Source of the DNA: Cryptomeria japonica
Lineage: Eukaryota > Streptophyta > Pinopsida > Cupressales > Cupressaceae
Assembly: GCF_030272615.1 (NCBI RefSeq)
Contig: NC_081407.1
Coordinates: 143,594,897-143,658,896, forward strand
Reading direction: 5' to 3'
Length of the DNA: 64,000 nucleotides
Shown here piece by piece: positions 33,062-45,990 of this stretch. Positions within the stretch are counted from its first letter, which is position 1, and the number at the start of each line of letters is the position of its first letter. The notes below the pieces were generated by a model. It had not been told where the DNA came from and ran no database searches. It saw nothing but the letters and a program-made list of their open reading frames with translations. The position numbers and the translations under genes are program-made.

Positions 33062-34207
33062 CACCTGAATCGAAGCAAGAAAATTAGATTGTGAGAAGAC
33101 AACAAGAAGGAAACAACAGAAACATTAATGGAATTTTGATAGATGCAAGTCGATATACAGGGTTGTGGTTGCTAGGTTTAGAAAATGTGTATTGGAAGGC
33201 GCGTAAATGGAGGTTATGTGAAAACAGTTGTCTGGGGGATCAGATTGGATAAGATCTGATTGCATTTGGTTTTCCTCGAGGTTGATGAGGAAACCCTAAC
33301 TATCTGTGATTTGAATTGGCTTTTGGTGGGAAAACCAGGTGATAATAAGGAAGCCAAAATCATTGAAGTTGGTTGTTGGATGGGAGAGGATAGAGATGTT
33401 GCGAAGTGATTGAGTGTTTCATGAGAGAGTTAAATCAATCAAAGTGAGAATAGAAAAAGATAATAGTGACTGAGTGAGTGAAGGTTAAACTGGTGATAGG
33501 GTTTAATAGAGGGTTTAACCAGTATGGTTTGAGAAACTGGTAAAGAAGCTAGATTGCATCAGAGAAGATAGCTAGTAGGTGGTTGTTCCGACAGGAAGAT
33601 AGAAGAGGGTGTTGAAGTATAAAATAGTAAAGCAGAGATATGGAAAAGAAGATACAAAGCAAGGTAACTGGTAGAGTGTAAACTAGAAATGCAGCAGTAG
33701 AAGAGTGAACTAGTGTAGCAGAGAAGGTGTCTCATCGGTAGAAGGAAGTTATGTGCAGAGGTTGCAAAATGCTTTTGTAACTAGGATATTACTTTTGTAT
33801 TTGAATGTTCTTTGTGGTCATTGAGTTGTAGCTCGGTGCAGGGGTTGCAGCTTCTTTGGGTTGTAGCCCATAAACAAGTTAGGGGTTGTTGCTCCTTGGG
33901 TTGGTGTCCTAAATCAGGGGTTGGTGCCCTAAACATTGTAACAACAATTCATTGTGAAGCTAGATTAGAGAAGTAGACTCTAGCAGCATTGCTCACCAAG
34001 GATTTTCCCATCTTGGGTTTTCCTCATACATACTGGTGTTATGTGATGTCCATGTGTGTGAATGAATTTTTGTTTAGTCCCCTAGCTAATCGATGAGACT
34101 CCATTCAGCTAGATCTGTTAATCAGTATACTTTCTTAAGGATAGTTAAAGGGAAAAGTTTGAGAACCACTTATTCACCCCCTCTTAGTGGTGCATTGTGT
34201 CTAATAG
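33062..34207 (+). repeat. Copia-type LTR D, right part
   Basis: Continues the LTR that began at 8862. It shows a pyrimidine-rich U5-like end and a hairpin ACCACT (34165-34170) with AGTGGT (34186-34191) around a TTCACCCCCTCT-type loop, as in the other Copia LTRs. No primer site follows; Gypsy A gag resumes at about 34208. Confidence 0.68.
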
Positions 34208-34772
34208 GAAACAGCTTAGAGAAGAGGCCAACATATTGAAGATGTAAGTGAAGATGAAGGAGAAGAAGCCCCAGCAAAACAAGTAAGCCTGTCGGTAGTT
34301 GATCCAGATGAAGAAAGGTTTTTAAGGGTTTTGAGAAGGGTGAACACTAAACCTCATTTTACCCCACCAGAATATGATGGGAAGTTAGATTCTGATGAAT
34401 TGATGGATTGGATCTTAGAGATGGAGAACTATTTCAATTTTGAAAACATTGCAGAAGAGAGGAAGGTGAAATATGCCTATACCCGCTTGAAAGGTCATGC
34501 ATCTCTTTGGTGGGAGCATTTGCAAGTTGACAGATAAAGAAGAGGTAAAGAAAATATTAAGACATGTTCATGATGAAGTTGAAAAAATTGCAAGATATTT
34601 GAACGGATTGTGGATGTCTATACAAGATGAACTCAGTATGATCAAATTAGAGAGTGTTTAAGAGGCTTACCAGTATGCACTAAAGGTTGAAGACAAATTG
34701 AACAAAAGACATGAGCAGAGACAAAGAGGTAGAGGTAGAAGGTTTACTGGAGGAAGATTTCAAGGAGGAAGA
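34208..34772 (+). pseudogene. Gypsy A gag, middle part
   Basis: The phase reads RRGQHIEDVSEDEGEEAP, then HFTPPEYDGKLDSDELMDWI (about 34350), YTRLKGHASLWWEHLQ (about 34480), stops and a frameshift, and an Arg/Gly-rich stretch (RGRGRRFTGGRFQGGR) ending at 34772. This is the capsid region of a chromovirus-type gag. It is cut by Copia 2 and continues at 47291 with RGTNTN in phase. A TAG (34217) precedes the first segment. Confidence 0.85.
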
Positions 34773-36977
34773 TGTTGGCATATGATGAATCGGTATGATG
34801 ATATGATGATAATGTATGTTGTCATTGATGTCAATAAGTACAAGTGAACTGGTATGAAGATTGGAAGAAGATGTTATTGATGTTCAAGTAGAAGAACTAG
34901 TATGAAGAGATGAAGTGAACCAATTTCAGGGTTTCACTAAGTGTGACTACTGGTTGGTAGTCTTAGCTCTAGGGTTTGCGGTTTGGCAATCTAGCTTGTG
35001 TGATGCAACCGGTGACATTTTGTGATGAGTTAACTAAGAGATAAGGATGAGATCAAGATGCCACATCATTTTTGTGCACGTGAAGTATTTCCTTGAAGAT
35101 CTTGCATGTGAAGATCAATTGCATTAAATGTCTACCTCAGGAATGAACATTATTCTTAGTGGTATGTGAAGAGAGCGTGATGGGTTACTGATTCCCATAT
35201 GCGGTGAAGAATGGATGATGCAGAATGATTTGCAATCTGTTTGAGATTGTTTTATTCTATGCAAAGTGTTTGAACGGTCAGGATTGGACCGCTTGTAATT
35301 GTAAACCTCAAACATTTAGGATTTAGGGTTTATGATATTGACCTAATTGTTGTCTATAAGGTTGATGATGTTTATTATTGTTTGTGTTGGCAAATGTTGT
35401 GTTTTGTATCTGAGTGATGAGATACTTGCCAGACCAGTGAGTGGAAAATTGTTGAGTGTGATTGCAGAGTAGAGGAGCTAAAAAGGATTTGCCTTAGCAT
35501 ATAGTGTTTTTATCAAATCAGAGCTTTACCTATTGTCTATTAGGATTCCCAAAGATACTAAGAGGGGGGGTGAATCAGTATCTAACTGGTTAATTGATTT
35601 TCTTAACTTATTAAATGAAAAGCATTCCAAAACTGTGTACCGGTAAACCAAAATTAATGCAATGAATAAGAACAACCATAACACAATATTTTTAACAAGG
35701 AAACCTGATGTGGGAAAACCTCGGTGGGATTTGTGACCCACAATATTCGCTTACAGGCCAATAAGACAATATTACTATTACAATAGGGGCCTACACATGC
35801 AGGAAGGCCAACTGCCTAAAGCTCACTGCTTACATACAAAACAAAAGTCTCACTCACTTATAAAAATGGATTATAAAAATCCAATGTCATGTACTGCTAC
35901 AAAAGGGCATCTGCTATGCCAGATCCAGTACCAGTTTAAGCTCTGCAACTTCCAAAACCTTATTCCAAAACTCTACCTTAATGTTTGTACATAATATCCA
36001 TCATATATCCTACATACAAATGTTCTCTAAGATCTCATACTTATATATGAGCCTTATTACAATATGCCTTGTCGGATTTTAAAAAGATATTACAATTAAT
36101 TAAATTTTGCAATAAATAAAATCCTGTCGGCCAGGGTGCCGGTAATCAATCTTTTCAGTGTCGATGAACGTATGTCGGTATAGAGTCTTTCAGTGTCGGT
36201 GTCTGCTAGTATCATATGATTGTAAGGTTGCCATCAATGACAATACCTTCAATCACCTAAAATTTCTCATTGGAGTGTGCATTTGCCAACATTGTCTTCT
36301 AACCATTTCAATAGTAGAAAAATCCCTTTGCCAGGTAGCTTTAACAGGCTTATTATAAATCCTCTAACCAGGTGACTCAAGATCATTGAGTTCTTCAAAT
36401 CCTCTAGCAAGGTAACCTTTAACAGGGTTTCTACCTTTAACAGGGTATATAGCCATCCCTTAACCGGGTGATCTTTAACAGGATCGGTTCCTAACAAAAC
36501 CTTATTGTAAAGTCTTTAACCGGACTAGGCTCCTAACAGAGCAAGCTTCAAAAGAGTTCAAAAACAAGCTTGTGGGTATTCATCCCCACCGTGGTTTTTC
36601 CCATTTGGGTTTCCACGTGAAAAATCTGTGTGTCATGAGTTGTGCTTTTTTCATGTGATGATTGAGCAGTCTTTGTTTAGGTGAATATGCATGCAAAGAT
36701 AATGGTTATGGTATTACTATTACAACACATGCATGAGTATATTGGTGAATTAGTTATCAAGTGTTGAATGTTATTTAAAGTATTTAGTTTTACTGGTTTA
36801 GCTATTTGAAGTGTTACTGTGTTTAACCGGTATTTCCATGGTTAAGTTCAGTGATGAAGACAACTGGTTAGCATTATTTTAACTTGATAAGTTGTTGAGA
36901 AGTTTTTGTCTATACTGATTCACCCCCCCCCCCTATCAGTACCAGTTAGGGTATTTGTTATTCATCATTATTCATCA
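34773..36977 (+). repeat. Copia 2 5' LTR (interrupted)
   Basis: Matches 45991-47290 on both sides of the nested LTR at 35538-36291. The 3' copy lacks about 136 bp present here near 35210-35350. The end hairpin is TACTGAT (36913-36919) with ATCAGTA (36935-36941). A duplicated TTATTCATCA makes the exact end 36967 or 36977. Confidence 0.85.
35538..36291 (-). repeat. Solo Copia-type LTR inside the Copia 2 5' LTR
   Basis: On the minus strand it begins TGTTGGCAAATGCACACTCC at 36291 and ends ...CTAATA at 35538, flanked by perfect TTGTC duplications (35533-35537 and 36292-36296). Hairpin: AGATACT (35553-35559) with AGTATCT (35577-35583). No internal region. The uninterrupted target is visible in the 3' LTR near 46620. 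Confidence 0.9.
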
Positions 36978-36979
36978 AT

Positions 36980-36990
36980 TGGTATCAGAG
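36980..36990 (+). other. Copia 2 primer binding site
   Basis: TGGTATCAGAG, complementary to initiator tRNA-Met. Confidence 0.85.
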
Positions 36991-37048
36991 TAACTCCAGG
37001 TCCTTGATGATATAAGATTAACTGTTTGATGTAAAAGATCTTTCTTTA

Positions 37049-38042
37049 ATGATGAAGAGGGAAGGTCCTAAGTTCAATATAGATAACTTCAAAATATGGA
37101 AGGACAGAATGAAGATCTATATCAAGAGTTTGGGTGCTTAGCACTGGAGCTATGTTGAGAATGCTTATGTAATCCCCACTGGCACTCTAACCGATGATCA
37201 GAAAAGATAGATTTAAGAAAATGGGCAAGTCATGGAAGCCCTTATTAGCAGCATGTTCGATATTGATTTCATTGATGTACAAGATAAGGACACTCCTAAG
37301 GATGTATGGGACACACTGGAAACCATTTATGGCAGTGATGAACATGTCAAGCAAGCTAAGGAAGAGAGCCTTAGAGGAAAATTTGAAGACATGAGGATGG
37401 TTGAAGGAGAGACCATTCAACAATATGGCATAAGGATCAAGACTCTGGTTGGAAATATCAAGAGCGCTAGTGGAACAATTGATGATGCCACCGTTGTCAG
37501 TAAAGTTTTGAGATCATTGTTATCGGTCTATGCAATCAGAGTTGTTTCTATTCAGGAGCTAAGGTCTATCGATAAAACAATGGTATCCTTAGACTCTATC
37601 ATTGTAAAGTTGACAAAATATGAGTTGAATAGCTATAATGGCAGTGTTCAAAAGATTGAGTTGTCCTTTAGAGCATCTGTTGCACCAACTAGAAAAGGAA
37701 AAGAAGTAAGTACCAGTTATGAATCTAGGCAATGCAGAGATATGGATGATGAAGAGATTCTGATGGAGTTTGAAGCTCTTCTTGCCAAGAGACTTCCAAA
37801 AGCCACCAGAAAATATAGAGGCAAGCTTCCTTTAAAATGTTTTTCCTACAATAAGATAGGACATATAGCTGTTAACTGTCCTAACAATGACAATAAGGAT
37901 AAACCAGAAAGGTTTAGAAAGTATAAAGGAGGAGGTAGGAGAAATTGTCTTGTTGCAGTGGATGAAGGTGTTACTGATGAAAAATCTGAGGATGAATAGA
38001 ATGAGGACATAGTGTTTTTTAGTTGTAAAGGAAGAAGTGTCT
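37049..38042 (+). pseudogene. Copia 2 gag
   Basis: ATG at 37049 (second at 37052) opens KREGPKFNIDNFKIWKDRM, followed by three stops (TAG at about 37139 and two near 37208). From 37232 the frame is open to 37999 with the UBN2-type capsid (ETIYGSDEHVKQAKEESLRG), then CFSYNKIGHIAVNC, a zinc knuckle with Tyr at the second Cys position, and a basic stretch. A 4.6 kb solo LTR splits gag from protease at 38042. Confidence 0.88.
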
Positions 38043-41000
38043 TGTAATGCCCTGCCAGGAAACCCCTAAGGGTTTAAGTTAAAAACACTCAAATAAAGTG
38101 TAAATATTTTTTTTTTAAATAATAAATAAGAGCGTTAATGATAAGTTACAACATTAAGATAATTTGGAGTTATCTAAAACTTAGATAACACAACGGAAGG
38201 CTAAACGAACCTAAGGAGTTTCCCAACGCGATTACGTAACCTTACACCTAACTCAACTTGCGTCAATAGATCTAATAAGCCGGATATCTTAATTACGAGA
38301 TAATGCATATGACATGATTATATATATGTTCAATGAATTGACGTCTTAGAATTTTAGGAATCTTTCATTTGCTTTGGGTGGTTAGGAGGCCATCGTGAGG
38401 TTATTTACTCAATGCACATTAACACCTATTTTATTTAAGAGGCCTCCCTTAAGGTTCAATGTGATAAATATAACAAAGTTCATTCATTGGTTTTAAGATA
38501 ACCACCCACATTTGATGTTTTTCTTAAATATTAAAAGTATGGCTAATAAGATGAGATTCGTTCATTAAGGATTAAACTTCCTTTAAAAGAGTGGGGTTCC
38601 ATCATTTGAATTCGAGCATAACCAACTAATGGGTCGTAGTTCTTTTATGGAGAATAAAATGTGAGTAGCCATAGGATTCATTCATTGAAGTTTTAATAAT
38701 GCTAATAGAAGGAGCTCAATTCATTAAGGTGAAAATTTATTAGGACACATGAGAGCATCCCTTAAGTTAAAATATAGTTAGCAAGATGATATTCATCATT
38801 TCAAGATTAGAATATAAGTTCATAGTGACGTTCTTCCATTAGGATTAAAATACAATTATCTTGTTGCATATCACTCTTTTTTGGTTAAATGAAGTTAATA
38901 TGAAAAGGTACATTTACTAAGATTTAGATATAAACAACTATACAATTACTTCCCATTTTAGTTCATTTTTAGCGACCATAAGAGATTCTTTTATTAGGGT
39001 TATAATGATGGATCAACAGTTGAGTTCACCCAATTATCAAGTTAATTTGGTAGGGATTATTTGTTAAGATTAAAACATGAAATAACTAAACAAATTCATC
39101 CAATGTAGTGAAACATAATTAACATGGCGTTACTCATTTAAGAAGTTAAAGGTACATACCTATATGACGTTCATCCTTTAGATTTCAACTTAGGAGTTTT
39201 AACATCAATTCTAACTCTGTTTCCCATACTCACTTGTTCAATTTACATGCTTAATAACAAGTTAATTCAATGATGTAACCTAGCAAGATTCTTCCCACAA
39301 TTACTACTTTTAATTCACATTATCAAAATACTTTTCCATAATCTTAATTACAATCTTCCATGAACCTGATTTCTACATTTGCCAAGATGAATAATTTTAT
39401 GCACTTAGATTTAAATTCGTTAATTTCCCATCATACACTTACACAAGATAACAACCATGCATGATAACTTAAAAAATATGAAGTAAAAGAGACAAGGCAT
39501 CGCATAACACGGGTATGATCTCGGAGTTCACCCCTAAAGGTCTACATCTCTGGGTCTGCTCAACTGCAAGACCCCTCTGACATTTAAAATTTGTTTAGGG
39601 TTACATAAGTTACATGTCGTATACATTCCTGCCTTTTAGGCGATCACAACCATAATACAAATGACCAATTCGGTCAGTAAATACATCTCTACAAGTTTTC
39701 CAACCAAGTTCACATAAATGTAAGCATCTCTCATCTAGATATATTACTTAGTCCATAGATAAACATCATTGACATATTGGTCTAGAACTGTACACTAGTA
39801 CCCCTCTTTAGCAACACAACTATACCATATTCAAAAGAAAATACACTTTGAAAGGAGACTTTGAAATGAAAGAAAACGCTCCCCATTGATTTATAAATTT
39901 CTTGTGTATATATATGAAGCAAGTATGCGTAAATCTCAATTTATATTTATCCGATTTGAATTAACGTCTGACGCTAAGGGTTAATTCACTGACAGTATTC
40001 GTTACAAGGGACCAAGAAGTCACATATAATTAATATTACCTATTAATATATGGATTATCAAAAAAATATTTATTTGACATCCACTTTTATCCATAATTAA
40101 TAATTAATAATTATTAGTGCTTTATATATAAATCAGAGCTTAGCAAAAATCAATATATGAATAATAACATATATAACTAAATGGGTTATCTAAATATCGG
40201 TTTCTTTTTTTTTTTTCTAAAATCCTAATATTATTTAATACTCATATTAAATAATATAAAAATAAAAAAATAAACTAAATTTAAATAATTAAGACTCCAT
40301 TTAAAATTATTATTATCACCTTTTTTTTTTTTACTTACTATTATATCATAGTTTTAATGTTTTTTTTTTTTTTTTTTTAAAACAATAAATAAAAAAATAT
40401 ATATATAAAAAGAAAAAAAAATACAAATTTGGGGTTACCCACGTGGACCCCACGTGGGCCCCCTTGGTAACCCACGCTACCATTGGTAGCGCTGCTACCA
40501 AATGGTAGCAGGCCGCTACCTTAGGTAGCGCTGCTACCATTTGGTAGCAGTTCACTACCAGTGGTAGCGCTGCTACCAACTGGTAGCAATTGCTACCCAT
40601 GGTAGCCCGTTACCTCCCAGCCATGGTGGGGGGGGGGGGGGGGGGTTTCAGACATTTTAAAATTAATTTATTTTTTTTAAATAACAAAAAAAAACTAGAC
40701 AACAAAACCAGTCTTCTAGGTTGTAACAATTTTTTTTTTCTGGGTTATAACAAAAAATAAATCAAATCCCTCCCAAAACCCAACATTAATAAAAAAAAAA
40801 ATTTGGATTAAAAATAGAAAAGAATCCAATCCCTCTAAAACCCCAAATATTTATTCCTTCTCTTTTTCTTTTTTTTTCTTTAGAATCAAATCAATGATTC
40901 CTAAATTGAGGAATAATAAAAGAAATCAACATATAGAGAACTGTATATTTTTATTTTCTTTTTCCAGAATGTTCAAAGGAATGAAATGGACAATATTCAC

Positions 41001-42626
41001 AACCAGATCATAAAACTCAAATACCCAAAAGGATTTAATCTCCTTTATCTACTTTTTTTAACAATCTTGCCCCAAAATGACAAGATTCTCAAAACTGAAC
41101 TTGAATCTAAGAGTATTCATGGATATAAAGGAAAAAAAACAGCATATCATGAAGAACAAAATACCCTTTTTTCTTTATTTCTATATTTCTTTTATTTTAT
41201 TTGGCAAAGAACAAAAGGGAAGAATAGAATCCTACCTCCATCGCATTTCCGGGCAAGATTTCGAAGACGAGCTCCAACCCCCTGCAAGAAAATCTCCATT
41301 TCTCCCCTTCTTTTCTTCTTCTTCCTTTTCCCCCCCCCAAAACCATTTTTTTCCAAACACCCCAAAAAAGAAAAGAACCCCCAAAAACATTTCAAAACTA
41401 GGTTAAATGAGAAACCCTATTTTTGACCTAATTTTCAATTTCGAATTTAGGCATTTTTTTTTTTTTAAAATGAAAGAAAATGAAAAATGGAAATCATTCC
41501 TTTCCATTATTCAATGCTTCTTATTCGTTTTTCTTATTAAAATTAAAAAGCTTCCATTTCTTATTTAACTCTAATTTTAAATTTCTCCATATTACTTTAG
41601 CCAACAATTATATTTTGAACTATTAACAAGGGTAAGGTATTTAATTTAATTTAAATTTCCAAAAATCAATCCTGTATTACTATATCAACTTAACAAGTAA
41701 AAAAAAAAGAAAATAATTTCTTTTAAATAATAAAATTTACCCTTTCCCTTCTAAAATGCGAAAATGATTAGTTTATTCCTATTTCCCAAATGACTTTAAA
41801 TCTTTCCTTTCTAAAACGCATAACTCATTAAATTCGTTATTTTAAAATTAACTATTAAATTAACTCGCTATAACATAATAAAGCAACATTTTTAATAAAT
41901 GGCTAATCTTATGAAAGAAATCTATTTATTTTAATTCCTCAACTTTTAATGCATAAATGAACACATTATTTCAATTTAAATGCTTTAAGCTTGCTACAAT
42001 TATAATTAAAGTGATCTCTTTTTAAATTAACGATTAATCATATAAAAGAAGCTACCTATTTAATTTTCTAAATTACTAATGCGTACATCTACTCTTTAAA
42101 TTGAATTAAATACTTAGGGTAACAAACTCCACTTACCCCGCGCAAGGCACACAAACTGAGGAAGTCCACCAACTCACATGACATGCAACCCAATGCAAGG
42201 AAAGCCCCACGAATCCACACACGATGCTCACCTAACCATGGCTAAGGCAAGACGAGAGTTTAATGACCCCCAAATCCGAATTCTAAGGATGGAGGAGGTT
42301 TACTCAAACCTGCGAACCCCGAAGGAGATGAACCTCGCCTTAGGCGGTGTCGTACCTGAAATCTCCTGCACCCATGAATCACGCAAGCATACATATACAT
42401 ATACATTTTCAATGAAGGCGTTAGCTCAAGATTTATCACAAGGGTTAGGAAACAATTACATTTACACAAGAATCGATGCAAAAGCACAATAATAAGTATG
42501 CACAATTATTTATATTATCTAAACTACACATTGCATCACGGTTAACCTACCTTTCAAGAATGCACATAGGAAGTCAATCAAGGTCAAACGGGTTTTTACA
42601 AGTCCAACTAGGGTATGGGAATTACA
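38043..42626 (+). repeat. 4.6 kb solo LTR between Copia 2 gag and protease
   Basis: Starts TGTAATGCCCTGCCAGGAAA and ends GGGAATTACA, so the ends are short inverted repeats (TGTAAT/ATTACA). It is flanked by perfect TGTCT duplications (38038-38042 and 42627-42631). No credible coding frame in 4584 bp. TG..CA ends, a 5-bp duplication and no internal genes fit a solo LTR of a very-long-LTR Gypsy family; strand is assumed from the TGTAAT end. It holds long T and A runs, an 18-base G run (40628-40645), two CACGTG boxes (about 40440-40456) and a palindrome array. Confidence 0.75.
40476..40606. repeat. Seven tandem GCTACC-N-GGTAGC palindromes
   Basis: Arms start at 40476, 40494, 40515, 40533, 40554, 40572 and 40592, with 3-4 base loops. 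Steps alternate 18, 21, 18, 21, 18 and 20 bp. One arm begins ACTACC. The whole block could fold into a chain of hairpins or one long cruciform. Confidence 0.85.
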
Positions 42627-42631
42627 TGTCT

Positions 42632-45600
42632 AACAATAAAGCCCTTATCTCTTGCATTGACAACTCTAATGAGTGGATTATTGATAGTGGGTGTTCTCAC
42701 CACATGACTGGTGACTGGAGAAATTTTTTGTCTCTGGAAGAATATGATGGAGGTGTTATCCGGTTTGGCAATGATGTACCATGCTTGGTGAAAGGTAAAG
42801 GATCTATCTCACTGAATGGAAAGAGCAACATGGATGACGTCTACTAGGTAGAAGGTCTCAAGAATAACCTTTTGAGTGTTGCTCAGCTAAATGATAAAGG
42901 AATCATTTTGGAGTTCAAAGGTGAAGTCTGCAATATAATTGGAAAGAGTGGTAAACTTATTGCCACTGGTAAGCAGACTAGAGGTAACTTGTTTCAGTTG
43001 AATGCCAAGATTAGTCAATGTCTGATGGCGAAGTTTGATGATAGTTGGATATGGCATAGGAGACTTTGTCATATGAATTTTGATAATATTGTAAAGGCAA
43101 GTAAGATCAAGGTAGTAAGAGGATTGCCTTTGCTGAATAAACCAGAGAATTCTTTGTGCAGAGAATGCCAACTTGGGAAGATGTCTTCCTCAAATTTCAA
43201 AGGTAAGTCTTTTTTAGCAGATAACTTACTTGATCTTGTGCACACCAATCTGTGTGGTCCAATGAAAACTAGAAGTATTTAGGGAGATAGGTATTTCATG
43301 ATTCTTATTGATGACTTCTCAAGAATGATGTAGGTCGCATTCTTGAAAGACAAGTATGAGGCATTTGGAAAGTTCAAAGCCTTTAGAGCATTAGTAGAGA
43401 AGGAAAGTGATCAAAGGATAAAATGCCTATGAATTGATCAAGGAGGTGAATTCACTTCTGATGAATTCAACAAGTACAATGAAGAGAACGGTATCAAGAG
43501 ACAATTGTCTGCCCCAAGGACATCACAACAGAATGGCATAGTAGAAAGGAATAATAGGACTATAGTTGAACCGGCCAGAACAATGTTGATCTAAGGAAAG
43601 GTTGCTCACACTTTTTGGAGAGAAGCGGTGATCACTACAGTCTATACTATGAACCAAGTACTCATCAAGAAAGGTAAAGTTAAAACCCCTTACGAGTACT
43701 GGACTGGGAAGACTCCTACTGTGAGTTATTTTAAAGTATTTGGCAATAAGTGTTATATCAAGAGAGGTGAGCATCTGAGCAAGTTTGATGCTAAATGTGA
43801 TGAAGGAATATTTATGGGATATTCCACTAAGAGAAAAGCTCTCAAGTGCTACAACAATAAGACTCAGAAAATTGTTGAGAGTATCAATGACAGGGTTGAT
43901 GAATCCCCTAAGGAGCCTGAGGAAACCTGCAGCGAGCAAGTGGAAGATGAACTAGATGTAGCCTTTTGGGAACCAGTTAAGAAAGAAACAAGCAAAGACC
44001 TCAGTGTTCCTGTACCAGTAGAAGCTGCAGTAGGTGAAGAAGAAGAAGAGGAAAAGCAAGCAGACCCAGCTAGAGTCATTCCTAGATATGTGAAACTACA
44101 TCATGATCCAAAGCAGATCATAGGAGATAAAGATGTAGGGATGCTCACAAGAAGAAAGGTGAAATAAAACTCTTGCATGATTTCTAAATTTGAGCCTAAG
44201 ACTACTAGAGAGGCACCTACAGATGAAGATTGGATTAATGCAATGGAAGAGGAGCTGAACCAGATAGAAAAGAATACAACATGGCCTTTGGTACCCAGAC
44301 TAGAACACAAGAATGTCATAGGTACCAACTGGGTCTTCAGGAATAAGATGAATGAAGAAGGCACAGTTGTAAGGAACAAGGCAAGACTTGTATGCAAGGG
44401 ATATGCTCAGGAAGAGGGAGAATACTATGGAGAAACCTTTGCCCCAGTGGCTAGAAGGAAGGTGTTTGAATGCTACTTGCATTTACAGCATTTAAGGGAT
44501 TCAAGGTATACCAAATGGATGTAAAGTCTGCATTCTTGAATGGAACCCTAGAAGAGGAAGTGTATATTGAGCAACCAGATGGGTTTTCCTTATCAGAAGA
44601 TAGTAACATGGTGTGTAGATTACACAAGGCCCTGTATGGATTGAAACAAGCACCAAGGGCATGGTATGAATGGTTACACTCTCACCTTGTGAAGATAGGA
44701 TTTTAGAGAACAAGTGAGGACAACAACATCTACCTGAAATCTAAAGGTGATCAGATTCTGATCTATGAAGTGTTTGTAGATGACATAATCTTTGGAGGAG
44801 ATGATGAAATGAAGAAAGAGTTTGAGATATCTCTAATTGGAGAGATAAAGTTCTTCTTTGGTCTACAAATTCAACAGATGAAAGAGGGTATCTTTATTAC
44901 CCAGTCCAAGTATGTCAAAGAGGTATTGAAGACCTTTGGCATGGAGGAAAGCAAACCAGTTGGTACACTGATGGTGACCAGCTGTAAATTGACTAAGGAA
45001 GATGATTCAGCGTTGGTGAATAAGGAGTACCGGTCAATGATCGGTAACTTCACTATGTGGTACACAACAGACCAGATATTGCTCATGCAATGGGCATTGT
45101 GGCCCGTTTTCAAAAAAGTCCAAGAGAATCCCACTTGGTAGAAATCAAGAGGATTCTTAGATACATGAAAGAGACAATTGATTATGGACTGTGGTATCCA
45201 TACAATGGTGATTTTAATCTCAAAGTATTTACCGATGTAGATTGGGTAGGTAATGTGGACGACCAGAAGAGCACAACTGGTGGTGCGTTCTTTCTTGGTG
45301 GAAGACTAGTCTCATGGACGAGTAAGAAGCAGAGCTATACTTCCCAATCTACAGCTAAAGCAGAGTATATGGCAGCATTTATGAACTGCACTCAAGCAAT
45401 CTGGATGAAACATGTATTGGATGGTTTCAAAGTACCTATATCTGAACCGGTGAGTATATTTTGTGACAACACAAGTACAATAAATATTTCCAAGAATCCG
45501 GTATTGCATGCTAGGACTAAGCACATTGAGCTCAATTATCATTTATTGAGAGACAAGGTTCAAAAAAAAGAGGTTGTATTAGAACATGTTTCCACTAAGG

Positions 45601-45698
45601 AGCAGCTAGCAAACATATTCACTAAGCCCTTACTGAAAACTAAATTTACCTATTTGAGAGGTAAATTAGGGGTTTTGCCCCTTCGTGAAGTGAATTAA
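42632..45698 (+). pseudogene. Copia 2 protease, integrase, reverse transcriptase, RNase H
   Basis: Protease WIIDSGCSHHMTGDW at about 42676. Pre-integrase WIWHRRLCHMNF at about 43046 and CRECQLGK. Integrase core LIDDFSRMM (about 43302), DQGGEF (about 43438), QQNGIVERNN (about 43529). RT VYQMDVKSAFLNGTLEEE at about 44508 and FVDD at about 44773. RNase H GNVDDQKSTTGGAFFLGG at about 45249, ending NIFTKPL before TAA 45696. Stops at 42846, 43280, 43330, 43431, 43593, 44165 and 44704, plus frameshifts near 44455 and 45055, show it is dead. Confidence 0.9.
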
Positions 45699-45990
45699 GA
45701 AATGTGTGCTCCACATCAGTCGGGTACTACAATGATAAATCTTTCAAGATTGATGTGTTGAAGGATGCTACTCCATAGGGGGAGCAGCATAGTGGAGAAT
45801 GGAAGCTTGTGCCTCCACTTTGGCATTTTTGTCAAAGGGGGAGAAGATATCTGATGATGTATGATATGGGAGAAGATATCTAATGATGTATGATATGGGA
45901 GAAGATATCTATTACAGTTGCACTGGTCTATGTTTTTTTTGCAGTTGCAATGCTACACTAAGTATTGCCATCAATGCCAAAGGGGGAGAT
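45699..45990 (+). other. Copia 2 post-pol region and polypurine tract
   Basis: Non-coding. Contains purine blocks at about 45776 and 45835 and the true tract AAAGGGGGAGAT at 45979-45990. A 29-bp unit (GGAGAAGATATCT plus GATGATGTATGATATG) is repeated 2.4 times at 45840-45910. Confidence 0.75.

Noticed and set aside
40346-40600. Minus-strand frame with repeated CYQLVAALP-like units
   Set aside because: It only translates the GCTACC palindrome array and a poly-A/T stretch in a solo LTR; low complexity and no context.
40986-41426. Plus-strand 146-codon frame
   Set aside because: Low-complexity Phe/Lys/Pro sequence inside the 4.6 kb LTR with no domain.
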